A DNA stretch of 64,000 bases from an uncultured Myxococcales bacterium (GCA_903919145.1 CAIXGW010000041.1:1-64000), one strand, 5' to 3'. Shown: positions 8,197 through 17,257, counted from the first letter of the stretch. Numbers and translations: made by a program. The notes: generated by a model from the sequence alone, not told the origin.

Positions 8197-8217
8197 ATGG
8201 CGGGCCAAAGCTGTCAA
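8189..8217 (-). promoter_or_regulatory. sigma-70-type promoter for arsM
   Basis: On the minus strand: TTGACA (8217-8212), 17-bp spacer, TATCGT (8194-8189). Perfect -35 box and a 4/6 -10 box. It gives arsM a separate transcript from the upstream acyltransferase gene. Confidence 0.55.
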
Positions 8218-8303
8218 GAGATCGATGACGAGGCCGATCGAATCGCGATGCTGCGCTGGATTGCCGCGGTTGTGGGGCCGGTCGGTGGCCCAGCTGGCTC
8301 GAG

Positions 8304-9965
8304 CTACTTCGCGACGGGCCGCGCACCGGCTGGCTGATCGGCGTCTGTGAGCCGGAACAGCGCCCGCGGCAGGCCAGGCTCGCGCACCAGCGGCAAGGGC
8401 CGCCAAGAGGGCGCGGCAATCACCCACGCCGCGCTGGGTTGGCCGCCAGCGCCGCTGTCAAAAGGCAGCAGGCGCAGGTGGGGCACTGCCTCATAGGTCT
8501 GCCAAAGGAAAGCGTCATCGTGGCCGACCACGTCATACGCTACGGCAGCCACGCCGGCCCGCCGCAAGCTGGCGCCGACCAGCGAGCTGCGGTGGGCCAC
8601 GTGTTCCGGCGCAGCATAAAGCAACACGGCTGCGGCCAGCCCAGCGCCGGCGATCGCGGCGATCCACGCCCTGCTGGGCCAACGCGCAGCGGCAGCCGTC
8701 AAGGTGGCAGTGTCAGGCTGCGCCATGGCGTCCTGCTGGCCGGCCGGTCTTGCCTGGGCGTTGAGCCAGCGACTGCCGTGGCGGCGGATGAGCCGCTGCG
8801 CCGGCCCTTCGATCCCTTTCCAGGCCACCAGCGAGGTGACGATCAGCAGCGCCAACTGGCCGCCAAAGACCCAAGGCGAATGGAGCTGGTCGTGCGGCTC
8901 GCCAAGCCAGCGAAACCAAGCGTTCATCACTGGTTCTTGCAAGACGTAGAGGGCAAAGCTCGCCTCGCCCAGGCGGACCAGCCACGGCGCCTGCAACCAC
9001 CGCGCCACCCAGCCGCCCTGCGCCAGACCCAGGACGATCGCAGCAAAGGCCAGCGAGAAGAGCGAATTGTGCAGTAGATCGCGGGGAAGATCGGGCCACA
9101 GCGCCGTAACGCCCAGAGAGATGCCTGCGCCCGCCAAGACCAGGGCGTCGGCCTTTTGCCAAGAAAGCCGCGGCAAGACGGCGTGCAGTCGACCGGCGGC
9201 GATGCCAACCAAGAACTCTGGAAAGCGAAACAATGGGTTGTAGCTAACCACCCGCGGCCATGGGTCAAAGCCGGCCAAGCGCCAGTCCCAGGCCATAGAG
9301 CGCCCAAAGGCCAGGCCCGCCAGCCCGACCAGCCAACAGCCCACCGCCAGCGCAAGCAAGCGCGAGGCACGCCGCTCGCGGCCAAACAACGGCAGGACCA
9401 GCGGAAAGCACAGGTAGAAGAAGGCCTCTACGCTGATGCTCCAGCCCGGCGTGTTCCAGCCAAAAAGCGTACGCGGCGTCCAGGCTTGCAGTGCCAGGGC
9501 CGAGGCAAAGAAGCCCTGCAGGTTGTGGCGGATGGTGCCGCCCGCTTGCAGTCGCTGCACCACGCAGATAGCCCAGCCCAAGAAGTACAAGGGCCACACC
9601 CGGGCCACCCGCGCCAGCCAGAAGGCCTTGGGATGCTCTACCCGGCCGCGATCGCCTTGGTAGGTATACGTCAAGATGAAGCCAGACAGGACGTAGAACA
9701 GTGCGACGGCCGAGTCGCCGTGGTCGCGCAGTCGCTCCAGCGGCGCCGGCAAGCTGGCCCAGGCAGTGCAGCGCGCGTGGTAGAACACCACATGCAAGGC
9801 GGCAAAGAAGCGAATGGAAGTCAGCGCATCCAGACGTGCAGTCGGGGCGTGACCGACGGCTGGGTCGGCCGCCGCGGTCGGCTGGGTGGGCCCTGTCCCT
9901 GGCCCGGTCGGTACTGCCCCTGTAGGCGCTGACGCTGTGGCTGTGGGCGCTGTCGCGGTGGGCAC
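8304..9965 (-). CDS. acyltransferase-3 (OafA/YrhL-type) membrane protein
   Basis: A 553-residue integral membrane acyltransferase of the type that O-acetylates or acylates sugars of surface polysaccharides. The core begins around residue 42 with ARLDALTSIRFFAALHVVFYHARC, the usual first helix with the conserved His, followed by ALFYVLSGFILTY, FWLARVARVWPLYFLGW and WSISVEAFFYLCFP. About ten helices end near residue 385. A soluble tail with one more hydrophobic helix (WIAAIAGAGLAAAVLLY) follows and resembles a truncated periplasmic domain rather than a full SGNH domain. The start is a GTG with a weak AGAGG; the first 40 residues are a TAPT repeat, so a later start is possible. Substrate unknown. 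Confidence 0.8.
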   Translation of the reverse strand: MPTATAPTATASAPTGAVPTGPGTGPTQPTAAADPAVGHAPTARLDALTSIRFFAALHVVFYHARCTAWASLPAPLERLRDHGDSAVALFYVLSGFILTYTYQGDRGRVEHPKAFWLARVARVWPLYFLGWAICVVQRLQAGGTIRHNLQGFFASALALQAWTPRTLFGWNTPGWSISVEAFFYLCFPLVLPLFGRERRASRLLALAVGCWLVGLAGLAFGRSMAWDWRLAGFDPWPRVVSYNPLFRFPEFLVGIAAGRLHAVLPRLSWQKADALVLAGAGISLGVTALWPDLPRDLLHNSLFSLAFAAIVLGLAQGGWVARWLQAPWLVRLGEASFALYVLQEPVMNAWFRWLGEPHDQLHSPWVFGGQLALLIVTSLVAWKGIEGPAQRLIRRHGSRWLNAQARPAGQQDAMAQPDTATLTAAAARWPSRAWIAAIAGAGLAAAVLLYAAPEHVAHRSSLVGASLRRAGVAAVAYDVVGHDDAFLWQTYEAVPHLRLLPFDSGAGGQPSAAWVIAAPSWRPLPLVREPGLPRALFRLTDADQPAGARPVAK

Positions 9966-10055
9966 TGGCTGGACCTCTGAGAGCTGCGCGCTGGGGAGCC
10001 GTGAGCTCGCAGCCCTTCACCGAGGCCGGGAGCCGTCGCCCCAGGGGCGCCCTGG

Positions 10056-11600
10056 CTAGAATACCGGCTGGCACACCTGAAAGGTCGTCATGCTGTCGTT
10101 GGCAAACTTCACGCCGCCCTTGCAGGCCCAACTGGGGCAGTCGGCGTCGGCCTTGCACTGACTGCCAGAGGCGCTGCACTTGCCATTCTTGCAGCCGCCC
10201 GGCAACACTGCGCAATCATTGTTGTTCTTGCAAAGCGCCAGGCAGCCGCTGATGCCGCACCAGCCTGTCTCGCACAGGGCAATCACGCCCACCACCGGAT
10301 AGTCGTTGCAGGCCTGGGTGCCCTTGACGCCAGCCGTGCCCACCGGGTTGCTCTGCTTGGGCGAGCAGCGCGCCTGGTAGTCGGCCAGCAAGGTGATGAC
10401 CCGGCAGACTTCGCCGGCTTGGCAGTCGCTGTTGGCGGCGCAGGGCGCAAAGTTACTGCCGGGCAGGCAGATTTGGTCGGTCTGGCCCACCAGCACCTGG
10501 GCCGGCGAGTTCTGCTCGACACAGCGGAATTCCGCCCCCATCGTGCCCTTGACGGCGCCGGTGCACTGGCTGACCTGGCCCGGATCCTCGATTCCATCGG
10601 GCCCTGCGGCGCCCGTCAGGTTGTTGACCTGGTCCTGGGCAATAGAGCACTTCTTGGAGCAGACGCCGCCCACACACAGCCCGCCTTCGCACTGGTTGTG
10701 CATGCACTCAATGTGCTGCTTTTGGGCGAATTGCGACGCGCCAGGCGGCGGCACCGGGCACTCTTCGCTGGGTCCGCAGTACTCGCCAAACTTGCGCTTG
10801 ATCTTGGGGTTGTCGAGCTTGCAGGAGTTGGCCGAGCAGAACTGGTTGATCTGGCACTGGCCGCAGCTCTTGGCGCAGCTCGGCTTGGAGAAGCCGCAGG
10901 CAATCCCGCTGCACGGGCAGTCGCCGCCGCCAGCAGTGCACTTGTTGGCTTCGCATTTTTCGTCGGCGCCGCAGCCGCCGCAGTTCTGGGCGCAGCCGGG
11001 GGGGACACCGCAGACCCCCGGCTTGCACGCGCACTTGGGGTCCGGCACGCACGCGTAGTTGCTGCACAGCAGCCCGGTCTGGCACTCGCCGCACGCCTTC
11101 TCGCACCCGGGCCAGGTCCCGCACTCCAGGTTGGTGCAAGAGCAGTCCAAGTCGCAAAAATTGTTCAGGCAATTCAGGCCCTCATCGCAGCCGCCGCAGT
11201 CTTTGCCGCAGCCGGGCAGGATGCCGCACTCTTTGGCCTCGCACTTGCAGTTGGGATCGGCCTCGCACATGTTGGCGTTGCACAAAGCGCCCTTGGGGCA
11301 CAGGCCGCAGTCCAAGGACGGGCAGCCGGGCGGGTTGCCGCACTCCAGGCCGGCGCAGGTGCAGGTGTCGGGCGCGTCGGCGACTTCTTTGGCCACGTCG
11401 GCTTTGACGTCGGGCTTGGGGGCCACGTCTTGCGCAGGACCCTTGTCGCTGATGGCGTAGATGTCGGCATAGGCCAGGCCCGGCTGGTTGGGCGTGCTCT
11501 GGCTACAGGCGCTTAGACCTGCGCCCCCCAAGGCCAGCCACAGTCCAAGCACGGGTACGGAACCGCCAGCTGCGGCGCGCAAAAGCAATTGGACGACCAT
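10056..11600 (-). CDS. Cys-rich repeat lipoprotein
   Basis: A 514-residue predicted lipoprotein. The ATG at 11600 follows AGAGGAGCACA, an excellent ribosome site, and is preferred to the ORF-track ATG 12 codons upstream. A signal peptide ends in the lipobox LSAC with Cys32. After an acidic linker come about five to six tandem modules of around 35-40 residues with the pattern C.C..(E)CG..PGC...CG.C..G..C....C. A less regular Cys-rich C-terminal half includes ADCPSWACKGG. Such modules are common on surface proteins of myxobacteria and relatives and may bind ligands or stabilise a stalk. Function unknown. Confidence 0.75.
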   Translation of the reverse strand: MVVQLLLRAAAGGSVPVLGLWLALGGAGLSACSQSTPNQPGLAYADIYAISDKGPAQDVAPKPDVKADVAKEVADAPDTCTCAGLECGNPPGCPSLDCGLCPKGALCNANMCEADPNCKCEAKECGILPGCGKDCGGCDEGLNCLNNFCDLDCSCTNLECGTWPGCEKACGECQTGLLCSNYACVPDPKCACKPGVCGVPPGCAQNCGGCGADEKCEANKCTAGGGDCPCSGIACGFSKPSCAKSCGQCQINQFCSANSCKLDNPKIKRKFGEYCGPSEECPVPPPGASQFAQKQHIECMHNQCEGGLCVGGVCSKKCSIAQDQVNNLTGAAGPDGIEDPGQVSQCTGAVKGTMGAEFRCVEQNSPAQVLVGQTDQICLPGSNFAPCAANSDCQAGEVCRVITLLADYQARCSPKQSNPVGTAGVKGTQACNDYPVVGVIALCETGWCGISGCLALCKNNNDCAVLPGGCKNGKCSASGSQCKADADCPSWACKGGVKFANDSMTTFQVCQPVF

Positions 11601-11812
11601 TGTGCTCCTCTGTTGGCTCTTGCCCTTGTCAGCCATAGGGTACCCGCCGGGTCTCAGCGTTCCAACAAGGATAGCGCATTAGTCGCAGTTGCGGAGGCTG
11701 GCGGGGCGCTAGCATCCCGCGCCCGCTTCCTTGCCGAGCCAAGGTCGGACCTAGGAGTTGCCGTACCAGGGGGCCCAAAGGCTCCGTGGCCCAGCGGCGA
11801 GGCTCTGCGGTC

Positions 11813-13621
11813 CTAGGCGTACAGCGACTCGATCTCCGCTGCGTACTTGTCTCGGATGACTTTGCGCTTGATCTTCATGGTCGGAGTGAGCTCTCCCCCT
11901 TCAATGCTGAACTCGCCGGGGATGATGAGCCAGCGCTTGACCGTCTGAACTTGGGCCAGATGGCTGTTGGTGCTGTCGATGGCCCGCTGCAGGTGGGCGC
12001 GAAAACGCTCGCAGGTCGCCGCCGCCGCCACGTCGCGGGCTGGGCTGCCGATGATCTGGGCTTCGCTGGCGATCTTTTCTGGATCCAGGGTCAGCAGCGC
12101 AGACAGGTACTTGCGTTGGTCGCCAATGACCACCGCCTGGGCTACCAGGGGGATGCCCTTGAGCAGCCCCTCTATCAGCTGCGGGGCCACGTTCTCGCCG
12201 CCGGCGGTGATCAGCAGGTCCTTTTTGCGGTCGGTGATCTTGAGCATGCCGCGCTCGTCCAGCGTGCCCACGTCGCCCGAGTGCAGCCAGCCCTTGGCGT
12301 CCATGGCCTCGGCCGTTGCTTCTGGGGCCTTGAAGTAGCCCTTGAAGACGTGGCGGCCGCGCATGCAGACCTCGCCATCTTCGGCGATCTTCAGCTCGGC
12401 GCCAGGCATCACCGGACCGGTCTTGCCGGTGGCCCAGCACTGCGGCGTCGAGATGGTGCCGGGGCCGGTGCACTCGCTCATGCCGTACACTTCGTGGATG
12501 ACGATGCCCAGCGAGAGGAAGTACTCCAGCGTGGACTTGGAGATGGGCGCGGCACTGGTGATCTGCACGCGGCAGCGGTCCAGGCCCAGGGCGGCGCGCA
12601 CCTTGGCAAACACCAGCTTGTTGGCCAGCTGGTACTCCCAGCCGGGCTCTTGGCCGTTTTGCAGCGCATAGCCGCCGCGCAGCCCCACCTCGCGGGCCCA
12701 CGTAGCGATCTTCTTCTTTAGCGCCGAGTTGTCGGCGGCAGCCGCCTGGATCTTGGCCTGGATCTTCTCCCAGACCCGCGGCACGCCCAAGAAATAGTGG
12801 GGGCGCACTTCGCGCAGGTTGTCACCCAGCTTGTCCAGGCTCTCGGCAAACCAGGTGCAGCCGCCCAGGTAGATCGGCCCGTGCAGAGACACGATCTGCT
12901 CGGCAATGTGCGACAGCGGCAAGTAAGAAAGGCACTGATCCCCTTGGCGGATATCGACCGTGCCCAGCACCTGGCGGGCGGTCCACGTCAGGTTGTCGTG
13001 GGTCAGCATCACGCCTTTGGGTTGGCCGGTGGTGCCCGAGGTATAGATCAAAGTGCAGACGTCATCGGCCTTTTGCGCTGCCATGCGGGCTTCAAGCTCG
13101 CTTTGGGGCACCTGCAAGCCCAGGCGCAGAAACTCCTCCCAGGAGTGGACACGCGGGTCGTCGTCGGCGCCATTCATCAGCACAATGTGGTGCAGGTCCG
13201 GCAGGCGCGGCCAGATCTCGCGGTACTTGGCCAGCTGCCGCTGGTCCTCCAAGACGGCCACCGCCGCTTCGCAGTGTTCGGTGATGAAGTGGCACTGCTC
13301 AGCGGAGTTGGTGGTATAGATGCCCGCTGGCACCGCGCCGCAGTGGATCGCCGCCAGGTCCGCCACAAACCACTGGGGGCAGCCGCTGCCCAGAATCGCC
13401 ACGCCTTTTCCAGGCTTGGCCCCCAGGTGGATCAGCGCCCGCGCCGCCTGGTGGACTTCGCTGTGGTACTCGCTCCAGGTCGTCGCCTGCCACAGGCCGT
13501 CGCGCTTGATCCGCATGGCCGGCTGATCGCCGTGGGTGCGGGCAGTCAGATCCAGGGCTTCAAACACGCGGCGCACATCGGAAAGCGAGGTCGGCGTGGC
13601 CTGTGAAATCGGCGAGGGCAT
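11813..13621 (-). CDS. long-chain fatty-acid-CoA ligase (AMP-forming)
   Basis: A 602-residue member of the ANL superfamily, closest in layout to FadD15/ACSBG long-chain acyl-CoA synthetases. The ATP-binding P-loop is YTSGTTGQPKGVMLTHDN, the A5 motif is YGMSECTGPG, and the A7/A8 motifs appear as GWLHSGDVGTLDERGML followed by ITDRKKDLLITAGGENVAP. The C-terminal lysine region KIKRKVIRDKYAAEI is intact. GGAGA lies about 8 bases before the ATG. It follows the plsB-like and gpsA-like genes on the same strand after a 190-bp gap containing a type-B repeat, so it may share their transcript or be separate. Supplying acyl-CoA to the PlsB-like enzyme is the obvious link. Confidence 0.88.
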   Translation of the reverse strand: MPSPISQATPTSLSDVRRVFEALDLTARTHGDQPAMRIKRDGLWQATTWSEYHSEVHQAARALIHLGAKPGKGVAILGSGCPQWFVADLAAIHCGAVPAGIYTTNSAEQCHFITEHCEAAVAVLEDQRQLAKYREIWPRLPDLHHIVLMNGADDDPRVHSWEEFLRLGLQVPQSELEARMAAQKADDVCTLIYTSGTTGQPKGVMLTHDNLTWTARQVLGTVDIRQGDQCLSYLPLSHIAEQIVSLHGPIYLGGCTWFAESLDKLGDNLREVRPHYFLGVPRVWEKIQAKIQAAAADNSALKKKIATWAREVGLRGGYALQNGQEPGWEYQLANKLVFAKVRAALGLDRCRVQITSAAPISKSTLEYFLSLGIVIHEVYGMSECTGPGTISTPQCWATGKTGPVMPGAELKIAEDGEVCMRGRHVFKGYFKAPEATAEAMDAKGWLHSGDVGTLDERGMLKITDRKKDLLITAGGENVAPQLIEGLLKGIPLVAQAVVIGDQRKYLSALLTLDPEKIASEAQIIGSPARDVAAAATCERFRAHLQRAIDSTNSHLAQVQTVKRWLIIPGEFSIEGGELTPTMKIKRKVIRDKYAAEIESLYA

Positions 13622-13744
13622 GGGCGAGTCTCCAGATCAAGATTTGCCCTGAGAATCGCCGATCTTGGCAGCGCCGGTCAACTGACTTGCAGGGCCAGCC
13701 GGCAATCCAGAGCTGGCGTGCTGTACTCCCGCAAACCCGGAGTT

Positions 13745-13816
13745 CGCGGCGGGCGGCGGAACCGATAATTCGCCCTGGGTTGCACCTGGTTTTTGTTCAG
13801 AGGTCTTGGGTCCTAG
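13745..13816 (-). repeat. type-B palindromic element, copy B1
   Basis: On the minus strand GCTAGGACCCAAGACC starts at the gpsA-like stop codon (the TAG belongs to both) and runs on through CTGAACAAAAACCAGG, aligning with the core of copy B3 (CCAAGACCTGTGAACAAGAG). Right boundary approximate. Confidence 0.6.
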
Positions 13817-14760
13817 CGGATGTAGCTGGCAACGGCTGTGGCCAGGTCGACTTGGCCCGCCAGCACGTCGGCCAGGCCGCGCAGGATCGGCGTCTCGACC
13901 CCCTTGGCCTTGCACAGCTTGGCCACCACCGCCGCGGCGTCGGCGCCGTCGATGTTGCCCAGTGTGGCCTTGATCTCGCTGATGGTTTTACCGCGGGCCA
14001 GCAGGCGGCCGGCCTGCATGTCGCGGCTGTCCGCTTCCCGCTCTACCAACAGGAAGCCCAGGCCGGCAAAGCCATAGGCGGAATGGGCCTCTCCGCCGGC
14101 GGCCACCACGGCGCTGGCCAGCTCGGCAGCGGCGTTGGCCACCAGACCGGCGCGCGCCGCTGGACCAAAGCCCAGGCCATCGGCGATGCCCAGCGCCAGG
14201 GCCAGGGCGCTGGCCGCCGCCGCCGCCATCTCGACGCCGACCTGATCGCGCTCAGGCTTCAGGTGCAAGACCGGGCCGTGCAGCGCGTCGGCTGTGGCCT
14301 GCTGGACCTCTTGGAAGCGGCTGGCGATCACGGCGGCGTTGGGCCGTCCGGCGCGCAACTCGTCAACCAGGGCCGCGCCCAGCAGGGCACCGGTGCGCAA
14401 CACTGCCGTCTCCTCGGCCATTACCCGCTGGGGCAGGGCGCCACTGTGCGGATCCAGGCCGCGCACGGCGTGCACCAGCAGATGCGCCCCATCCAACACG
14501 TCTCCCAGGCTGCGGCACAGCCCGCGCAGCCGGGCCGCCGGCACTGCCAGCAGCACCAGCTCGCAGTTGTTGGCGACATCCAGCAGCTCGCGGGTGGTGC
14601 GAACCCTCTCGGCTGGCAGCTCCGCGGTTGGGTCAACTTCGCCGTCCTCGCTCCACAGCACCACTGGCGAACCTTGCCGCGCCGCCAGCTGCGCCAAGGT
14701 GGTGCCCCAGCGCCCGGCGCCCAGCACGCCAACGCCCGGGCGAAACGCGTTGCGGTTCAT
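13813..14760 (-). CDS. GpsA-like glycerol-3-phosphate dehydrogenase fold, probable pseudoenzyme
   Basis: A 315-residue protein with the layout of NAD(P)-dependent glycerol-3-phosphate dehydrogenase. It has a Rossmann start GVGVLGAGRWGTTLA (GxGxxG at residues 14-19), then segments aligning with GpsA through to the C-terminus. The catalytic residues are changed. The WATKGLE block reads HAVRGLD (Lys to Arg), SGPTFAKE reads LLGAALVDE, GGAVKNVIAIG reads AAAASALALAL (catalytic Lys and Asn gone), ALITRG reads GLVANA, and GLGDL reads GLGFL. It is therefore unlikely to be a normal dehydrogenase. The ATG shares a 4-bp ATGA overlap with the stop of the plsB-like gene, so the two are translationally coupled. 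It could be a regulatory or scaffold partner. Confidence 0.75.
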   Translation of the reverse strand: MNRNAFRPGVGVLGAGRWGTTLAQLAARQGSPVVLWSEDGEVDPTAELPAERVRTTRELLDVANNCELVLLAVPAARLRGLCRSLGDVLDGAHLLVHAVRGLDPHSGALPQRVMAEETAVLRTGALLGAALVDELRAGRPNAAVIASRFQEVQQATADALHGPVLHLKPERDQVGVEMAAAAASALALALGIADGLGFGPAARAGLVANAAAELASAVVAAGGEAHSAYGFAGLGFLLVEREADSRDMQAGRLLARGKTISEIKATLGNIDGADAAAVVAKLCKAKGVETPILRGLADVLAGQVDLATAVASYIR

Positions 14761-16373
14761 ACGGCCCCCTTGCTGGTGGTGGAAAGTCCAATGCTCTCCA
14801 GGCGATTGGCATAGTAGTACAGCAGGCGCGGGTGCTGGATCTCACTGCCGCTAGAGGTGGCCCGCAGCACCGGCGCCGAGTGGTACATCGCAAAGATCCG
14901 CTGCGCCGCTTCGACCAATTGCAGCGCATTGAGGCGTTGCACATCGTGGGCCAGCTGCAGCTCGCCCTTGGCAGCCAGGAACTTGCAGGCATCCAGCACC
15001 GCATCGACTTCCGCCGCCAGGTCCGCTTGGCTCAGGTGATCGCCGCGGCAGACGCGCAGCCGCTGGAACAGGTCGGCGCCCGGGTAGCGGTGCGCCACCA
15101 GCCGCCACGCCGCGTGGGCCACCAGCGCCGTAGAGACCACCACGGTGTTCTGGCGAAAAGATTTGGTGATCGCCTGGCCGCAGCGGCGGGTGTACTCGGC
15201 GTCGCGATCGCCGTCTTGCACCACCTGGCCGCCGCGCCACAGGTAGCGGGCCGTGTCGATCGGCCGGCCGCGCGGATCGCGAGACGTGCCGTTGGCATCC
15301 ACCGGGTTGCCAAACAGGTCCAGGGGCTCGCCAAAACGGATGTAGGTCGTATACTCCAACTGCATCATCTTATAGAGGAAGGTTGCCACTTCTTTGGGCC
15401 GGCTGAACTCGTCGTCGTCAATGATGTAGCGGTGGCCGCCGTCCTGCCGCAGGGCGTCTTCGATCAGCGTCTCTGCCTCCAACACCAAGTGGTAGTTGAT
15501 GGTCAGCGGGCACACGTAGATCTCGGCGTTGGGCTTGCCCATCTGCAAGTTGCGCGCGTAGGCCGAAAGCCCCGTGCCCAGCAGGCCCAGCTTGACCTTT
15601 TTTTCGACCTGGTTGCTGCGAGAGCGGGTACCGCCGGGAAAGAACAGCGAATGGTAGCCGCGCTCCAGCAGGACTTCGCTATAGGCTTTGAGCACTTCCT
15701 TATAGAGCGTGTGGCGAATCCGCCGGTCGACCTTGTAGGCCCCCAGGTTGTGCATGAAGAAAGACGTCACCGGGCTGGTAAACAGGTTCTTGCCTGCGCC
15801 ATAGGTCACTGGCGGCAGCCCCGCCTCGTGCAGAGCCCAGCCGACCGCAAGCGAGTCCAGGTTAGAAGAGTGCGTGGGCACCACTATCAGCGTGCCCTTC
15901 TCCGCAAGCCTGCGCCAACTCTCAATAGCGCCTGACAAAATGACCCGCTCGGCCAGCTTCTTGCCGTGGTGCAACAACGTGTCGAGGTTGTTGGTGTTGA
16001 ACAGCGTGCCCAGCCCCAAGGGCAGCAGCTTGGTGGCAAAACGGTAGACGTTGGGGGTGAACCGCCCCGCCACATCGTGGGCATAGTCACTGGTCAAAGC
16101 CCTGACTGTCCTGGTCTTTTCGACGTCAGACAGGTTGTGCAGGTCGCGGGCCAGGTCCTGCCAGTAGCCAAACGGGTGCAGGTCCAGCGCCGTGCTGCCG
16201 CGCTCCAGCCGCTGCATCTCCAGGTACGCCGCTTCGTTGAGCACGTACTCCAGCGACTGGGCGCGATCGCGGTAGCTGGCGGTCACCTTGTCTCGCACCA
16301 CCCGCTCGGTGACGTCGGCCAAGATATCTTCCCGCTCTTCCATGAACTGAAATATCCGCGGCTGCTGGGCCAT
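14757..16373 (-). CDS. PlsB-like glycerol-3-phosphate acyltransferase
   Basis: A 538-residue acyltransferase of the PlsB/DHAPAT type, which acylates glycerol-3-phosphate in the first step of phospholipid synthesis. The acyltransferase blocks are in order: THSSNLDS (HX4D), GAGKNLFTSP, FFPGGTRSRS and VCPLTINYH. The ATG at 16373 follows GGGAGGAGCG, a strong ribosome site; the ORF-track start 152 codons upstream would run through a REP repeat and is rejected. At its 3' end it overlaps the gpsA-like gene by four bases. Length is shorter than E. coli PlsB (about 800 residues), mainly at the N-terminus, so acyl-donor preference cannot be read. Confidence 0.82.
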   Translation of the reverse strand: MAQQPRIFQFMEEREDILADVTERVVRDKVTASYRDRAQSLEYVLNEAAYLEMQRLERGSTALDLHPFGYWQDLARDLHNLSDVEKTRTVRALTSDYAHDVAGRFTPNVYRFATKLLPLGLGTLFNTNNLDTLLHHGKKLAERVILSGAIESWRRLAEKGTLIVVPTHSSNLDSLAVGWALHEAGLPPVTYGAGKNLFTSPVTSFFMHNLGAYKVDRRIRHTLYKEVLKAYSEVLLERGYHSLFFPGGTRSRSNQVEKKVKLGLLGTGLSAYARNLQMGKPNAEIYVCPLTINYHLVLEAETLIEDALRQDGGHRYIIDDDEFSRPKEVATFLYKMMQLEYTTYIRFGEPLDLFGNPVDANGTSRDPRGRPIDTARYLWRGGQVVQDGDRDAEYTRRCGQAITKSFRQNTVVVSTALVAHAAWRLVAHRYPGADLFQRLRVCRGDHLSQADLAAEVDAVLDACKFLAAKGELQLAHDVQRLNALQLVEAAQRIFAMYHSAPVLRATSSGSEIQHPRLLYYYANRLESIGLSTTSKGAV

Positions 16374-16450
16374 GGCGACGCTCCTCCCGGGCGGCCAAAT
16401 GCTACTCCACCGCTGGGGCAGCGTCACCTGGGCCGGCGGGCGTGGCCTCA

Positions 16451-16483
16451 GACAGTCCCCTAGGCAATGTCTGATCCATGAAT
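16451..16483 (+). repeat. REP-like palindrome, copy A5
   Basis: GACAGTCCCCTAGGCAATGTC followed by TGATCCATGAA, the cleanest copy of the family. It lies between the divergent plsB-like and VF530 genes, 13 kb from the transposase. Confidence 0.8.
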
Positions 16484-16583
16484 ATGCGGCGGAATTTGGG
16501 CGGGGCTGCGGTCGGTCCAGGCACGCTTGCAGCCCGGCCATGCTTGGGCCAAGCTGCGCCCACGCCGCGCGGCGGAGGGCACG

Positions 16584-16991
16584 ATGGGCGACCACCACAG
16601 CAAGCAAGGCCACGGCCAAGCCGATCCGCCGCCAGCGGCGCCGGCAACACCGCTCGTGCCGCCAGCCGAGGGCCAGGCAGCTGCTCAGCCGTCCGCTTCG
16701 GCCGGTCCGGAGACAGCCGCAGGCCTTGCCCACACCCACCGCCAGCCCAACAACCCGCTGCACGGCGTGACCCTGGAGGTGATGCTGCGCTACCTGGTGA
16801 CCAACCTGGGCTGGCCGGGGCTGGCGCAAAAGATCGCTGTGCGCTGCTTTGCCACCGACCCGAGCATGGGTTCTAGTTTGAAATTCCTAAGAAAAACCCC
16901 GTGGGCGCGCGAGAAGGTAGAGAGCCTGTACCTGTTCATGCTCAGAGAGCAGAAGCGCCACAGCCGCCGCCCGGTCCAGCCCAAGGGCTAG
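16584..16991 (+). CDS. VF530 (DUF2132) family protein
   Basis: A 135-residue protein. The C-terminal 75 residues match the VF530 family very closely: NNPLHGVTLEVMLRYLV, IAVRCFATDPSMGSS and LKFLRKTPWAREKVE. VF530 proteins are small alpha-helical proteins proposed to bind DNA. The first 55 residues are a Pro/Ala/Gln-rich, low-complexity extension absent from most members. GGCGGAGGGCACG precedes the ATG at 16584, which is preferred to the longer ORF. The TAG stop is formed by the left edge of a type-B repeat. Confidence 0.85.
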   Translation: MGDHHSKQGHGQADPPPAAPATPLVPPAEGQAAAQPSASAGPETAAGLAHTHRQPNNPLHGVTLEVMLRYLVTNLGWPGLAQKIAVRCFATDPSMGSSLKFLRKTPWAREKVESLYLFMLREQKRHSRRPVQPKG

Positions 16992-17085
16992 TGCCCAAAA
17001 ACGTTAATTCGATCCGGGTTACAACCAGTTCTGCTTCACCGGCCGTGGGCGCGACGGCTAGCTCCTGGTTCCGTGGCTCGCCAAC
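16986..17085 (-). repeat. type-B palindromic element, copy B2
   Basis: Begins GGCTAGTGCCCAAAAACG at the VF530 stop codon, continues ATTCGATCCGGGTTACA, and aligns with the reverse complement of copy B3 for at least 90 bp (through CTGGTTCCGTGG). The right edge is not sharply defined. Confidence 0.7.
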
Positions 17086-17257
17086 CGCGCCGCAGCGGTC
17101 GCGCCGGCTCCATGACTGGGTATCGCCAGCGCCAGCACCCGCGGGCGGTCTGGTCGTGACATCGCGATCACCAGATCGGTAACACTTTGATCAGTTGAAA
17201 GAAAGCCGCGGCCCTCCAGCCGACCGCCCAGGGCTCGCCGCCGCGTCCTGTATGACT

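Noticed and set aside
16374-16829. N-terminal extension of the PlsB-like ORF (152 residues)
   Set aside because: Runs through REP copy A5 and the VF530 gene; a strong ribosome site supports the start at 16373.
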